The position numbers and the translations under genes were made by a program. A stretch of 64,000 nt of DNA from NCBI GenBank assembly GCA_963753725.1, contig CAVWDI010000011.1, forward strand, positions 71,073-135,072, read 5' to 3'. Source of the DNA: CAVWDI01 sp963753725. Lineage in GTDB: Bacteria > Chloroflexota > Anaerolineae > Anaerolineales > UBA4823. Positions 17,382 to 25,870 of this stretch are shown here, one piece after another (the stretch's first letter is position 1; the number at the start of each line of letters is the position of its first letter). Below the pieces are notes generated by a model. The model saw only the letters and a list, made by a program, of their open reading frames with translations. It made no database searches and had not been told where the DNA came from.

Positions 17382-18436
17382 ATGAAATTATTTAGAATTA
17401 ATTCTGATGGCAGTTTTGATGAATTCATGACAAAAGAATTTTAAATCGAATTCGAAGAAAAGAATTTGGAGAATTGGCTTGAAGCAAACCCCGAAGGAAT
17501 AATTGAAGATGGGAAAATTCTAATCATTGGTCGCCAAGTTACTACAAATTTGGGAGGTTACATTGATCTATTAGGTGTTGATAAAGATGGTGATTTAATT
17601 GTTGTGGAGCTCAAACGAGATCGAACTCCTCGAGATACGCTTGCACAGGCACTTGAATATTCTTCATTTGCAGACCGTCTTGACTTTCAACAACTAGAGG
17701 AAATATTCAAGAAATATTTAAATGATAATTCATTGGATCTTGCAGAATATCATACAATTTATTTTGGTAGAGATAACAATGCTGCTGTTGCATTCAACAA
17801 GGATCAAAGAATTGTGATTGTTGGACAAAAGATTACTCCTGAAATTAGGCAAACATCAGCATACCTTCAATCTAAAGGAATTAATATCAATTGTATTAAG
17901 TTCACTTTCTTTCAAACTGAGGATGGTAAGCAGTTAATGTCACAAGAAGTTGTAGTGGGTCGTAAATCAGAGAAACCAACCACAGTGTCATCGGGGTCGT
18001 TACCTAAAGTTACAAAAGAAGAATTTTTGTTGTCACTTGACGAAAGTGGAAGATTGTTGTTTTCAAAAATTCTAGAATTTGCTGGCCGAAACTCAATGCC
18101 AATCCACTGGGGAACAGAAGGATTTTCTACTTAAACGTGGACCTTGATGGTGACCATGTATCTATTGTTTACTGTTATCCTCCTGATTGTATATACAAGC
18201 AAACAATCTATACAGATTTCTTCCGTTCGGGTGGTGTATTTTCCAAAACAGATATTTCGGAAGAAGTTCAAAATAAAATAATAAAAGACACTCAAAATTC
18301 TGACTTATTTATTCCAGCAGGATTTGAGTATAAATGCATCATTGACCATAATTTTTCTGAAACAGAAGAAAAATCTCTGTTTAGTTGGATAGAATCAGTA
18401 CGCAACCAGATACACTCTTTTGGAATCAAAAATTAA
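17382..18436 (+). pseudogene. NucS-like endonuclease (DUF91), stop and frameshift
   Basis: Starts at ATG 17382 with GGAG 6 bases upstream (MKLFRINSDGSFDEF). An in-frame TAA at 17442-17444 interrupts the frame, which then continues IEFEEKNLENWLEANPEGII and the nuclease core (GGYIDLLGVDKDGDLIVVEL, KRDRTPRDTLAQALEY). The D...ExK-like residues (IDLLG, VELKR) match the NucS/RecB-type nuclease domain. A second break near 18128-18132 puts GFSLNVDLDGDHVSIVYCYP in another frame up to 18436. Two independent lesions make this a decaying gene unless both are sequence errors. The first stop could come from one C-to-T change in CAA. Confidence 0.7.
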
Positions 18437-18775
18437 ATCTAAATTGAAGTATTAAACCAGTTTGATTCGTTGGTGAATGAGTGGGTGAGGGGAGTATATC
18501 TGGTTGATCTTGATAATCGTAATTAATTGCTCGGTTTTGAAATCACCAGGAGTTGTGCAGTTCAAATTCTAAGGTGACTTTCCAGCCGTTTTACCTTTAA
18601 AGGGGATGCTGCCCGAACGCTTTGCATTATCTCTATCCCTGAAGTAGTGTTTTTTTCCATTTATTTAATAAAACCTATATCCCATTTGGGTTGATATTCC
18701 TTAAATATTCAGATTTTCTATTGACACAGAACATAAGTTCTTTCTAAAATCTAAAAAACTATCCAAAAAGGAGCA
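18437..18775. other. Intergenic, one palindromic element
   Basis: No gene. CCTTTAAAGGGGATGCTGCC at 18594-18613 is a copy of the palindromic unit. Confidence 0.45.
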
Positions 18776-18778
18776 CCC

Positions 18779-18953
18779 ATGCCCACTGATTACATCCGCC
18801 GTATCGTCAACCTCGAACATCGCGACTACGACGCCATTAACATAGTTCGCTCACGACAGAGGCCTCGGTAAAAAAGGCTTTTCCGCAGCCCTGCGCCTCA
18901 TCATCCGCGAATGGCAGGAATTCAAATCCATGCTCACATGTCTGGAACGCTAA
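18779..18953 (+). pseudogene. Small basic protein, frameshifted
   Basis: ATG 18779 with AAGGAG 6 bases upstream begins MPTDYIRRIVNLEHRDYDAI. A one-base shift near 18842 leads to RGLGKKGFSAALRLIIREWQ then EFKSMLTCLER and the stop at 18951-18953. About 57 residues in all. It precedes the wHTH ORF and may have been part of the same unit. Function unknown. Confidence 0.5.
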
Positions 18954-18975
18954 CCCATCCTTTTCTCCCTGCACA

Positions 18976-19075
18976 GTCATTGCGCTTGTCCTGACCGCGG
19001 AGTGCTTTCCAACGGAGCGTCCCGCGTTTTTTGCGGGAGCAAAGCGAAGGAACTCGTGGCAATCTCCTACCCGGG
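18976..19075. repeat. GTCATTGCG-type repeat with nested hairpin
   Basis: CAGTCATTGCG ... GTGGCAATCTCCT is half of the MITE-like repeat. Inside it lies GGAGCGTCCCGCG-TTTTTT-GCGGGAGC, a form of the palindromic unit (about 19015-19043), an insertion within a repeat. Confidence 0.6.
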
Positions 19076-19092
19076 TGAATAAACCCAACCTT

Positions 19093-19329
19093 ATGACTGA
19101 CTCTGCCTCAACCCTCCCTACCCACGAACAAACCTTCCTCCGCACCATCAAAAAGACCGCCGTTGTCCTCCTCCTGCTCCTCATCCTGGACCGCTCCATC
19201 ACAGCTAGAGAGGTCTCTCGAATCTTGCAGATCAACTATGAGACCGCCAGGAACTACCTCAAAGACTTATCCAGCGCTGACCTGGTCAACTTTAACAAAC
19301 CGTTAGCCGGATGCGGAAAACCAATATGA
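19093..19329 (+). pseudogene. wHTH-type small protein remnant
   Basis: MTDSASTLPTHEQTFLRTIK, then a hydrophobic stretch (TAVVLLLLLILDRSI), then TAREVSRILQINYETARNYL. The last part resembles a winged helix-turn-helix; the related fragment at 13440-13643 shares it. After SSADLV the sequence loses similarity and ends at 19329. No good ribosome-binding site. Probably decayed. Confidence 0.45.
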
Positions 19330-19492
19330 TTTGCCAAGCACTTAGGTGCCTCAATTACTCCAAAGAAATCCTTGCCAAAGATGATTTGTTAGCTTAGATT
19401 TAAAGAGAAATTCTGAATGAAATTATTTTTAAATCCCGATTTATTCACGGCATCGAAACAAGCTGAAGTAGATACCAGAGAAGGGAGATGAA

Positions 19493-19888
19493 ATGAGTAA
19501 CAAAGAAAAGATATATCACATGGTAAATGTAGTTGCCATTCCTATAAGTTTCTTGTCCGCAGTTCTATTGGTTAGAATGGGCCGCATGGCAGATGCTGGT
19601 CAGATATCAATGAGTAGCCGTGTTATGTCACTTTCATCTTTACTGCTTTTTGCTATTATCGGTATGAGTGGAATTTGGATAGTAGTAAGCGGATTGATCA
19701 ATGCAAATATTAAGGCAATGGTGAGGAATGGCGAAAAAGGTAAATTCAAAACTTACGCGGGGATAGTTTCATTTATTATTATCTTGATTGTGTTGAGTTT
19801 ATTCACCCCTCTTTGGATGATAGGTCTGGCGGCAATAGCTGTTTATTTGTTCGTGATTTCTTCCAAAGCACTAATCATGAACCATTAA
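19493..19888 (+). CDS. Four-helix membrane protein (cassette 0)
   Basis: 131 residues with hydrophobic segments VVAIPISFLSAVLLV, LSSLLLFAIIGMSGIWIVVS, TYAGIVSFIIILIVLSLF and MIGLAAIAVYLFVIS. Start: ATG with GGGAG 6 bases upstream. No family recognised. It is AT-richer than the metabolic genes. It is followed by an attC-like site (20039-20169), so it may be the first gene of the cassette row. Confidence 0.65.
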   Translation: MSNKEKIYHMVNVVAIPISFLSAVLLVRMGRMADAGQISMSSRVMSLSSLLLFAIIGMSGIWIVVSGLINANIKAMVRNGEKGKFKTYAGIVSFIIILIVLSLFTPLWMIGLAAIAVYLFVISSKALIMNH

Positions 19889-20038
19889 TCCGAGTTGATC
19901 TGATAGTTTGTAACCTTTATGTATCTGTAAGCTTAGAGGTGGCTTATTTCACTTCATCCGATTTTTTTTGAAAATTGATTAAGGGTTATGTTACGGTAAA
20001 TTCGTAGTTTAGTACAATGGTTTTTTATCGGCGGTTTC

Positions 20039-20169
20039 GGCTAACCCCACATGCAGCCGACCCAGCGGGGCTGGGAGGGTGAGCTAGGCGAAAAATGCAA
20101 TCGAAGGTTTTGGTTTACAATAATCGGGATTGAAAATCCCCGCTGGGTCGGCTAATGAAACCGTTGGGA
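20039..20169 (+). other. attC-like recombination site 1
   Basis: GGCTAAC (20039-20045) and GTTGGGA (20163-20169) sit at the ends like R'' and R' core boxes. Inside, GCCGACCCAGCGGGG (20056-20070) and CCCCGCTGGGTCGGC (20138-20152) are perfect 15-base inverted repeats. The layout TAAC..TGCAGCCGAC ... GTCGGCTAATGAAACCGTTGG is that of integron attC sites. Confidence 0.7.
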
Positions 20170-20193
20170 GTCAGAATAGAATAAGAAGCAAAG

Positions 20194-20709
20194 ATGAATA
20201 ATAACTGTGTGCCATATCCGAGAAAGAAATTGTACTTGATAATGACAGTCCCCATGATTGTGATGTATGTTGTCATTGCTGTGTATCTTTGGCGTGTTAG
20301 CACAGCTTATTTTGTGATCTATCTGGTATTGTTTATCACTGTGGCAATATCCCAAAGTTACGTTTGTGCGTACTGGCAATGTCCCTATGTGGGTAAGTTT
20401 GCACCTTGTGTGGGCGGGTTCTGTTTGCCGTCCAGTCAAATCGCTCGATTATTAAAGAATGTCAAAAGAACTGAAAGAATCTACAACATCGTTGTCACCT
20501 TGGCGTTTGCGAGTTTTCTGGGGATAATCATCTTGCCGATTTATTTTCTGTATCAACAGGGAGCAGCATACCTGTCGGTGTATCTTGGTATCATTTTGAT
20601 CTATGCAGCTAGTTTTTTGTGGCTGATCTGTCCGGTATGCGGTACAAGACAAGTTTGTCCGGGTGGGCAAACGTCCACGAAGTTGAGAGAAATAATCATC
20701 GGGGAATGA
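20194..20709 (+). CDS. Cys-rich four-helix membrane protein (cassette A)
   Basis: 171 residues; four hydrophobic segments (LIMTVPMIVMYVVIAVYLW, YFVIYLVLFITVAIS, LAFASFLGIIILPIYFLY, LSVYLGIILIYAASFLWLI). A Cys-rich loop (CAYWQCPYVGKFAPCVGGFC) and a C-terminal CPVCGTRQVCPGG motif could bind metal. No named family recognised. It lies between attC-like sites 1 and 2 on the same strand as the other cassette genes, typical of integron cassettes of unknown function. Confidence 0.7.
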   Translation: MNNNCVPYPRKKLYLIMTVPMIVMYVVIAVYLWRVSTAYFVIYLVLFITVAISQSYVCAYWQCPYVGKFAPCVGGFCLPSSQIARLLKNVKRTERIYNIVVTLAFASFLGIIILPIYFLYQQGAAYLSVYLGIILIYAASFLWLICPVCGTRQVCPGGQTSTKLREIIIGE

Positions 20710-20710
20710 C

Positions 20711-20835
20711 GCCCAACCCCGCGCAGAACTCAACTCAGCTACGCCGGAGGATGAGGGTGGCGGTTCAGATACAATCAAAATGAGCAAGCAATGTGTCCGG
20801 ACAGCGCCGCCTCGCGGCTCACGCCATTGTTATTC
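20711..20835 (+). other. attC-like recombination site 2
   Basis: GCCCAAC (20711-20717) fits the RYYYAAC core and begins right after the cassette-A stop. The right core (about 20829-20835, GTTATTC) is a weaker match. The interior has GCCGCC/GGCGG complementarity. Weaker than sites 1 and 3. Confidence 0.5.
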
Positions 20836-20871
20836 GGCCTCGCTGCTGTCTGAAAAGCATTAGATTGGAGA

Positions 20872-21570
20872 ATGATGATGGATATTCTGAAGATTGTCAT
20901 CGGGGTTGGAATAGCTGTAGGAATCGCTGGGTTTGTGTATGTTTTTGTGATTCTGCCCTGGCAGTTGCGACGAGGAGCATCCAATGCCAAAATTCAACGC
21001 TCTCTACCTGGTGATGATATAGTCCCTAGTCCCAAGAGCGGGTACACACAGGCAATCACCATCAAGGCCCAGAAATCTGAAGTCTGGAAGTGGTTGGTGC
21101 AAATTGGGTACAAGCGTGCAGGTTGGTATACTTACGACTTTTTGCATCGCTTGGTAGGTATTGCAGGTTGTGTGGATGATGAACGCCGTTCCGCAAAACG
21201 AATCATTCCAGAGCTGCAGGACTTGGGGGTCGGGGATGTAATCGAGATAGCGCCAGGATTGGGATATACGGTAGTAGGTCTTGAGCCAGAGCAAACGTTG
21301 ATTCTGCAAAGCATAATGGACTCAGGCAAGTGGGTATCGGTGTCCAGCGATGATCCATTGCCAGAGAAGTATCTCCGGTCGAGCTGGGTATGGTTTCTTG
21401 AAGAGATAGATGAAAATACAACACGGCTGATCGTTCGAGTACGAAGTGATCATAATCCTGGATTGCTGAGCACCTTGAGCACACGCATTCCAAATGCAGT
21501 GGGGAGATTGCTAATGCAGCCGAGGACGCTGCGAGTGCTCAAGCAGCGGGCAGAGATGGGCGTGAGTTAG
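20872..21570 (+). CDS. SRPBCC-fold membrane-anchored protein (cassette B)
   Basis: About 232 residues: an N-terminal helix (IVIGVGIAVGIAGFVYVFVI), then an SRPBCC/START-like domain (TQAITIKAQKSEVWKWLVQI, GWYTYDFLHRLVG, YTVVGLEPEQTLILQSI, RSSWVWFLEEIDENTTRLIV). Three successive ATGs (20872, 20875, 20878) precede the gene; the third has the best spacing to GGAG. The SRPBCC fold binds hydrophobic ligands, but the ligand is unknown. Flanked by attC-like sites 2 and 3. Confidence 0.7.
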   Translation: MMMDILKIVIGVGIAVGIAGFVYVFVILPWQLRRGASNAKIQRSLPGDDIVPSPKSGYTQAITIKAQKSEVWKWLVQIGYKRAGWYTYDFLHRLVGIAGCVDDERRSAKRIIPELQDLGVGDVIEIAPGLGYTVVGLEPEQTLILQSIMDSGKWVSVSSDDPLPEKYLRSSWVWFLEEIDENTTRLIVRVRSDHNPGLLSTLSTRIPNAVGRLLMQPRTLRVLKQRAEMGVS

Positions 21571-21655
21571 AAGGGAAAAGCTCTTTGCAGGGCGGTATTG
21601 AATGTTGGCGAGATTGTTTGCAGTAGGAAGAACATTTATGCACATGTGGAGGGCC

Positions 21656-21786
21656 GCATAACAAGTCGATGGAGCCGACCTGCTAATCGAGTTTCGTATT
21701 GAGGTAGTTTTCGCTTTCGAAACGTTCTGGTTCAATTGCAGTCACACTGCGAAACCCGCAGGCGCCTCAGCTCAAAACCGTTGGCC
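21656..21786 (+). other. attC-like recombination site 3
   Basis: GCATAACAAGTCGATGGAGC then CGACCTGC at the left and GCAGGCGCCTCAGCTCAAAACCGTTGGCC (about 21758-21786, split here by core GTTGGCC at 21780) at the right. TAACAAG...GCCGAC and CTCAAAACCGTTGG are hallmarks of attC sites. Length about 131 bp, almost identical to site 1. Confidence 0.7.
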
Positions 21787-21815
21787 ACACCAAATTGAAA
21801 ACGAAGGAAATTTTT

Positions 21816-22355
21816 ATGGAAGCACAAAATGTTCTGATTAGAGACGAAAAAGACACTGATTATAGAGTTATCTCGGATGTAACTAAATCAGCATTCGAAA
21901 CGATGGAGATCAGCAATCACACTGAGCAGTTCATCATTGACGCACTACGATCTGCGAAGGCCTTAACAGTATCATTGGTTGCGGAGATAGACGGCCTTGT
22001 TGTGGGACATATTGCATTCTCTCCCGTAACTATGTCGGACGGCACCAATGACTGGTACGGACTCGGTCCCATTTCAGTACATCCAGACTTTCAACGCAAG
22101 GGCATTGGAAAGGCACTTATACAAGAAGGATTGTCACGTTTGAGAAAACTCAAAGCGAAAGGTTGCTGCCTGGTGGGGCATCCAGAATACTATCGACAAT
22201 TTGGGTTTAACAATGTTGAAGGGCTAGTTCATGAAGGCGTTCCCCAAGAAGTGTTCGTCGCTCTTTCATTTGACGGGGACATACCGCAGGGCAATGTCAT
22301 GTTGCATGAAGGATTTAAAGCAAGTGGCCAACTTAGCGCTCCAGCGGACGGCTAA
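21816..22355 (+). CDS. GNAT N-acetyltransferase (cassette C)
   Basis: About 179 residues of the YhbS-like GNAT type: LIRDEKDTDYRVISDVT, VGHIAFSPVTMSDG, the acetyl-CoA loop GLGPISVHPDFQRKGIGKAL (Q/RxxGxG/A as QRKGIG), then GHPEYYRQFGF. It would acetylate an amine substrate using acetyl-CoA; the substrate is unknown. Start: ATG 21816 with AAGGAAA upstream, about 30 bases after attC-like site 3. It is the last gene of the cassette row; its own attC is not clear, the sequence being cut by a KHGFYS fragment. Confidence 0.8.
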   Translation: MEAQNVLIRDEKDTDYRVISDVTKSAFETMEISNHTEQFIIDALRSAKALTVSLVAEIDGLVVGHIAFSPVTMSDGTNDWYGLGPISVHPDFQRKGIGKALIQEGLSRLRKLKAKGCCLVGHPEYYRQFGFNNVEGLVHEGVPQEVFVALSFDGDIPQGNVMLHEGFKASGQLSAPADG

Positions 22356-22462
22356 TCGCCGCCGCTGAACTTGCGGCTGTAAAAGCCGTGCTTGAGGGCG
22401 TTGGTGTTGCCGGGCTGTCCCCCTCTTTTACGATTAGTTTTTGTATCTTTATTAGCAGCCAT
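22352..22462 (-). pseudogene. KHGFYS-motif protein, truncated copy
   Basis: Thirty-six codons: MAANKDTKTNRKRGGQPGNT then NALKHGFYSRKF, ending in a TAG that overlaps the stop of the acetyltransferase gene on the other strand. It is the N-terminus of the same family as 284-763. It probably lost the rest where it abuts the cassette row. Confidence 0.6.
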
Positions 22463-22664
22463 TGTTATTTTGAGATTTCGTAATTTGTACGAACGGGGGA
22501 TTGTAACCCGCCATTTTTTCTAGTTGCCATTTTCAATAATTCCTATTGGTTTAATGATTGGATTAGATTTTGATCAAAGAAGTAGGCGGCACTAAAGTCC
22601 TCCGCGTTTACAGTTTTTGCCATTTGTATTTTTCATTGTCTAATTAAAATAGTCTTACTTGTAT
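22463..22664. other. AT-rich intergenic
   Basis: No gene or clear signal; divergent upstream region of the KHGFYS fragment. Confidence 0.3.
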
Positions 22665-22895
22665 TTGATGGACGGGGGATTGAAAGCCTCCCCTTTTTTG
22701 TTTATGTGTACTTTCTTTATTATTTGGCATTTTGAAGACAGGGAAATTGTTCTACTAATTAACGGCGGAGGACTATGGCCACCCCGGTTTCTCTTTGGCA
22801 TGTTAAGAGGCCTCCTTTATAAAAAAACAATGGAGATAAATTACACGCCAATTAATAGCACAAAAGTTCTAAAAAATCAATCGCTAATGGGGGGA
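22665..22895 (+). repeat. ~220-bp duplicated block, copy B
   Basis: Second copy of 797-1015, again beside a KHGFYS start. It includes the hairpin GGGGG-ATTGAAAG-CCTCC with CCTTTTTTG and a second GGAGG ... GGCCTCCTTT stem. Sequence identity is high over the first 120 bases and lower after. Confidence 0.75.
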
Positions 22896-23030
22896 TTTTG
22901 GCTGATTAAGCAGATGCGGCTGACGGGTAAGTGTCTCAGAAAAGACTGCACATTTTGGGGAAAACAAAGATTATATACATGTAATAACCGGTCATTGGAG
23001 CCATACCTCATCTTTCAGTATAAATGCAAT

Positions 23031-23048
23031 TTTCAACTTATGTTGAAA
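23031..23048. promoter_or_regulatory. Operator-like palindrome 1
   Basis: TTTCAAC (23031-23037), spacer TTAT, GTTGAAA (23042-23048). Lies about 25 bases upstream of the -35 box of the AbiE-like module. Confidence 0.6.
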
Positions 23049-23071
23049 TATATAAAATTGATGAAAATCTA

Positions 23072-23100
23072 TTGACAAAATGTATTTTCACTGGTAAGAT
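23072..23100 (+). promoter_or_regulatory. Sigma-70 promoter of AbiE-like module
   Basis: TTGACA (23072-23077), 17-base spacer, TAAGAT (23095-23100): a near-consensus promoter. It lies between two copies of the TTTCAAC/GTTGAAA palindrome. Confidence 0.75.
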
Positions 23101-23101
23101 A

Positions 23102-23124
23102 ATTTTCAACTGTTCGTTGAAAAT
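23102..23124. promoter_or_regulatory. Operator-like palindrome 2
   Basis: ATTTTCAAC (23102-23110), spacer TGTTC, GTTGAAAAT (23116-23124). It overlaps the expected transcription start, the right place for autorepression by the wHTH protein encoded just downstream. Confidence 0.65.
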
Positions 23125-23134
23125 GGTGAATAAG

Positions 23135-24187
23135 ATGAAAATTAAAAATATTGAAATTAAAGCTATGGATGCCATAATCAAGAGTTTTCAAGACATACCC
23201 TTCGTGAGGATTAATAGTGTCGAAGTCGAACCTGATTTTCGCAATATAAACCCTGATATAGATATAAGACTACAATCTGCAGATAAAGATCTATTTTTGA
23301 TAGCGGAAATCAAAAATAACGGCGAACCGCGTTGCGCCCGTCAAGCTGTGAGCGAGATTCTTTCATATATAAAAAACACCGGAAGTGATTACGGGATTTT
23401 TATCGCCCCGTATATTTCTTCAAAGGCTGCAGCGATTTGCCAAGCAGCAGGAGTTGGGTATATCGATCTGGCTGGAAATTGTTATATTTCATTTGAGCGC
23501 ATTTATATCCACAAAGAAGGAAAGCCAAACCCATTCAAGAGGAAGCGGTACCTAAGGACATTGTTCTCGCCTAAGGCAGAAAGGATCCTGCGCGTCTTGA
23601 TAACTGCCGGTCCGAAAGAATGGAAAGTAAAAGAATTGGCAGTTGAAGCCGACGTCAGCCTGGGTCAGGTCTCTAATGTGAAAAAATTGTTAGCCGACCA
23701 GGAATGGATAGATGAAAAGACGGTAGGGTTTTCACTCAATGATCCGCTTTCTCTGATAGGGGAATGGTTGGAAAACTACCAGTTCCAGCGCAACGATGTC
23801 TTATATTTTTATACAATGTCAGGGATTTCTGAGTTTGAATTCAAACTGGGGGAGTTTTGTAAGAGAGAAAATATTCGCTACGCTCTAACTGGGTTTTCTG
23901 GATCTACCAGGTATGCGCCGGCAGTACGCTACCAGAGAGCAGCAGCGTATGTAGAGCAGGATTTTGAAAAGATGATTGAGTCAATAGACATAAAAGCTGT
24001 TGACAGCGGAGCAAACGTGCTGCTGCTGAAACCATATGATGAAGGGGTATTCTACGGAAAACAAGAACAAAATGGTTCAATCATAGTTTCGGCTGTACAA
24101 AATTACCTGGACCTGTCCAGTTTTCGAGGACGAGGACAAGAAGCAGCTGAAAAATTACTAGAAAAGGCGGTACTGAAAAAGTGGTGA
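23135..24187 (+). CDS. AbiEi-like regulator with PD-(D/E)XK-type N-terminus
   Basis: About 350 residues. Residues 40-60 read PDIDIRLQSADKDLFLIAEI then K, giving a PD at 40-41 and E58-x-K60, the spacing of a PD-(D/E)XK nuclease core. Next is a winged helix (SPKAERILRVLITAGPKEWK, VKELAVEADVSLGQVSNVKK). The C-terminal third resembles AbiEi-type antitoxins (ENIRYALTGFSGSTRYAP, GANVLLLKPYDEGVFYG). Start: ATG 23135, the second of two close ATGs, with GGTGA before it. Its stop overlaps the GTG start of the nucleotidyltransferase gene, as in AbiE-type type IV toxin-antitoxin modules. The module would act by protecting the cell from, or repressing, the downstream enzyme; a nuclease activity is inference from the motif alone. 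Confidence 0.75.
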   Translation: MKIKNIEIKAMDAIIKSFQDIPFVRINSVEVEPDFRNINPDIDIRLQSADKDLFLIAEIKNNGEPRCARQAVSEILSYIKNTGSDYGIFIAPYISSKAAAICQAAGVGYIDLAGNCYISFERIYIHKEGKPNPFKRKRYLRTLFSPKAERILRVLITAGPKEWKVKELAVEADVSLGQVSNVKKLLADQEWIDEKTVGFSLNDPLSLIGEWLENYQFQRNDVLYFYTMSGISEFEFKLGEFCKRENIRYALTGFSGSTRYAPAVRYQRAAAYVEQDFEKMIESIDIKAVDSGANVLLLKPYDEGVFYGKQEQNGSIIVSAVQNYLDLSSFRGRGQEAAEKLLEKAVLKKW

Positions 24188-25014
24188 GCAGGCGGGATTA
24201 CTCGGAAATAATTGTCGAGGCAGCGCGGAGTGTATTAATCGAAGTGGTCAGAATACTCGGTGAATATGGGAATGAGATGGTAGTGGTTGGCGGCTGGGTT
24301 CCAGAGCTGCTGCTGACCCATGCGGAAGAAAAACACATTGGAAGCATAGATGTGGATATCGCTCTGGATCACAGGAAGATAGGTGAAGCCAGATATAAAA
24401 CCATTATGGAACATTTATTGGCGCACGGTTATGAACAGGGAAAGCAACCCTTTATATTCTTCCGTAAAATTGAAGTCGAACATCAAGAAATCCAGGTTGA
24501 AGTGGATTTCCTGGCAGGTGAATATGAAGGCACAGGAAAAAGCCATCGAGCCCAAAGAGTGCAGGATGTGCTGCCACGAAAGGCGCGCGGGGTTGATTTA
24601 GCTTTTGAAAAACCAGAGAAGGTCATTATTCGAGGTCGTCTTCCAAATGGCGGCCAGGATATTGCAGAAATCCAGGTGGCTACAATCCCCAGTTTCATTG
24701 TCATGAAAGCTATAGCTATGAAAGGGCGATTGAAAGAAAAGGATGCCTGGGATATCTATTACTGCATTATGAATTACCCGGGCGGATTAGAGATATTGAT
24801 TTAAGAACTGCGCCCGATGGCAGAAATCCGGGTGGTACAGGAAGCGCTTGCCAACCTGGCTGAAAAATTCGCATCTGCGACTGCTGTGGGCCCAATACAT
24901 GTTGCAGATTTTTATGAAGTAAACGATGAGACAGAGAGAGAAGTTATACAACGAGACGCGTATGAACGGGTCTCATACCTGGTGAAAAACCTAGGAGTAA
25001 ATCCTGGTTCGTGA
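24184..25014 (+). pseudogene. AbiEii-like nucleotidyltransferase, in-frame stop, 3' replaced by IS
   Basis: GTG start (24181 or 24184) overlapping the upstream stop. The N-terminus holds the nucleotidyltransferase motif: MVVVGGWVPELLL followed by IGSIDVDIALD (the GG..E/hDhD pattern of MNT/AbiEii enzymes). Then come VEVDFLAGEYEGTG and a helical domain. An in-frame TAA at 24802-24804 (after GGLEILI) splits it, but the same frame goes on as ELRPMAEIRVVQEALANLAE to ~25012. There the sequence jumps into an IS1380 transposase fragment, and the final stop comes from the junction. The catalytic part is intact, so a shortened 207-residue product is possible. Otherwise the toxin is dead, which would leave the regulator alone. 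Confidence 0.65.
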
Positions 25015-25870
25015 CAAGCTCGGCGGTTTCCCGGCCTGCTTCCCCAGTCACAAAAACGATATCGGGAGCAGTGGTCTGAGCAACCAGTGTCGGATAACCT
25101 TTTGCCTTGATCACATACCTGCAGCCCAGTGCTTCAATCGTTTCCAGGATATCTTCATCAAAATAACCGCTGTCCATGCGAAATGTAATTTCCAACCCAT
25201 CTTCTTTGAGATGGGCAATGATCTCCTTGATCATTCCTGCTGCACCATTTGCCGTGTAGGTGTCCCCACTTCTTACATATCCAGTCAGGTAAGCCTTGAT
25301 TTCATCACAGAAAGCAAACTGGAGGTTGTAACAGGGATTGCCTGGCTTTTTGGGATTGTATCCTTTGGCTGTTCCTTCCAGGTGGCCCTCCACATTGACA
25401 ACACTGCTGTCAATATCAATGGTGATGGATTTGAGCTTGCTCCTCGTCAGAAGCTTTCTGAAGACTTTGAAATTGATTTCTCGCAGCATTTGGGTTGTTT
25501 TAAAGTTGAAGTGGCCCAGGAATCGGGATACCGTTTCCGGTTCTTTGACCGAAATGGTAAACTCGTTGATCAGGGGATCGCTTTGCAGCAGTTTCAGCCG
25601 TTCCAGTTTGTCAATGCCGATCAAGTTGTCGCAGAGTATGGTTTTGATGTGGTTCATTTTGATCTTGTTGGTCGATCCGTTCTCAAAAACCAGATCATGA
25701 TCGATCAGGTCAAAGATCCCATATTGATCTTGCCCATGAGACATAAATAGCGATTTCATCTCCCAAATTGAAGGGAAATCGACTTAAATTGCCCTATTTT
25801 TCGCAAAAATTGACGATTTTCTAACTTCCGTCTTTCCTTCACTGATTTGGTGACGTAGAATCCGGATTAC
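25014..25870 (-). mobile_element. IS1380-family element, truncated copy
   Basis: On the minus strand the transposase reads LIDHDLVFENG, SVKEPETVSRFLGHFNF, the first catalytic Asp in SITIDIDSSVVNVEGH and the second in FRMDSGYFDEDILETIE. The last catalytic Glu and the whole C-terminus are missing, cut at ~25014 against the AbiEii-like gene. The N-terminal ~27 residues are also replaced. The right end (GGTGACGTAGAATCCGG, to ~25870) matches that of the fuller copy at 33095-34822. Inactive remnant. Confidence 0.75.

Noticed and set aside
20039..20169. Inverted repeat taken as a terminator of 19493-19888
   Set aside because: The arms are 67 bases apart, there is no T-run, and the end motifs fit attC sites better.
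22659..23075. 138-codon plus-strand ORF
   Set aside because: It runs through the duplicated non-coding block and hairpins; the other copy of the block does not keep the frame.
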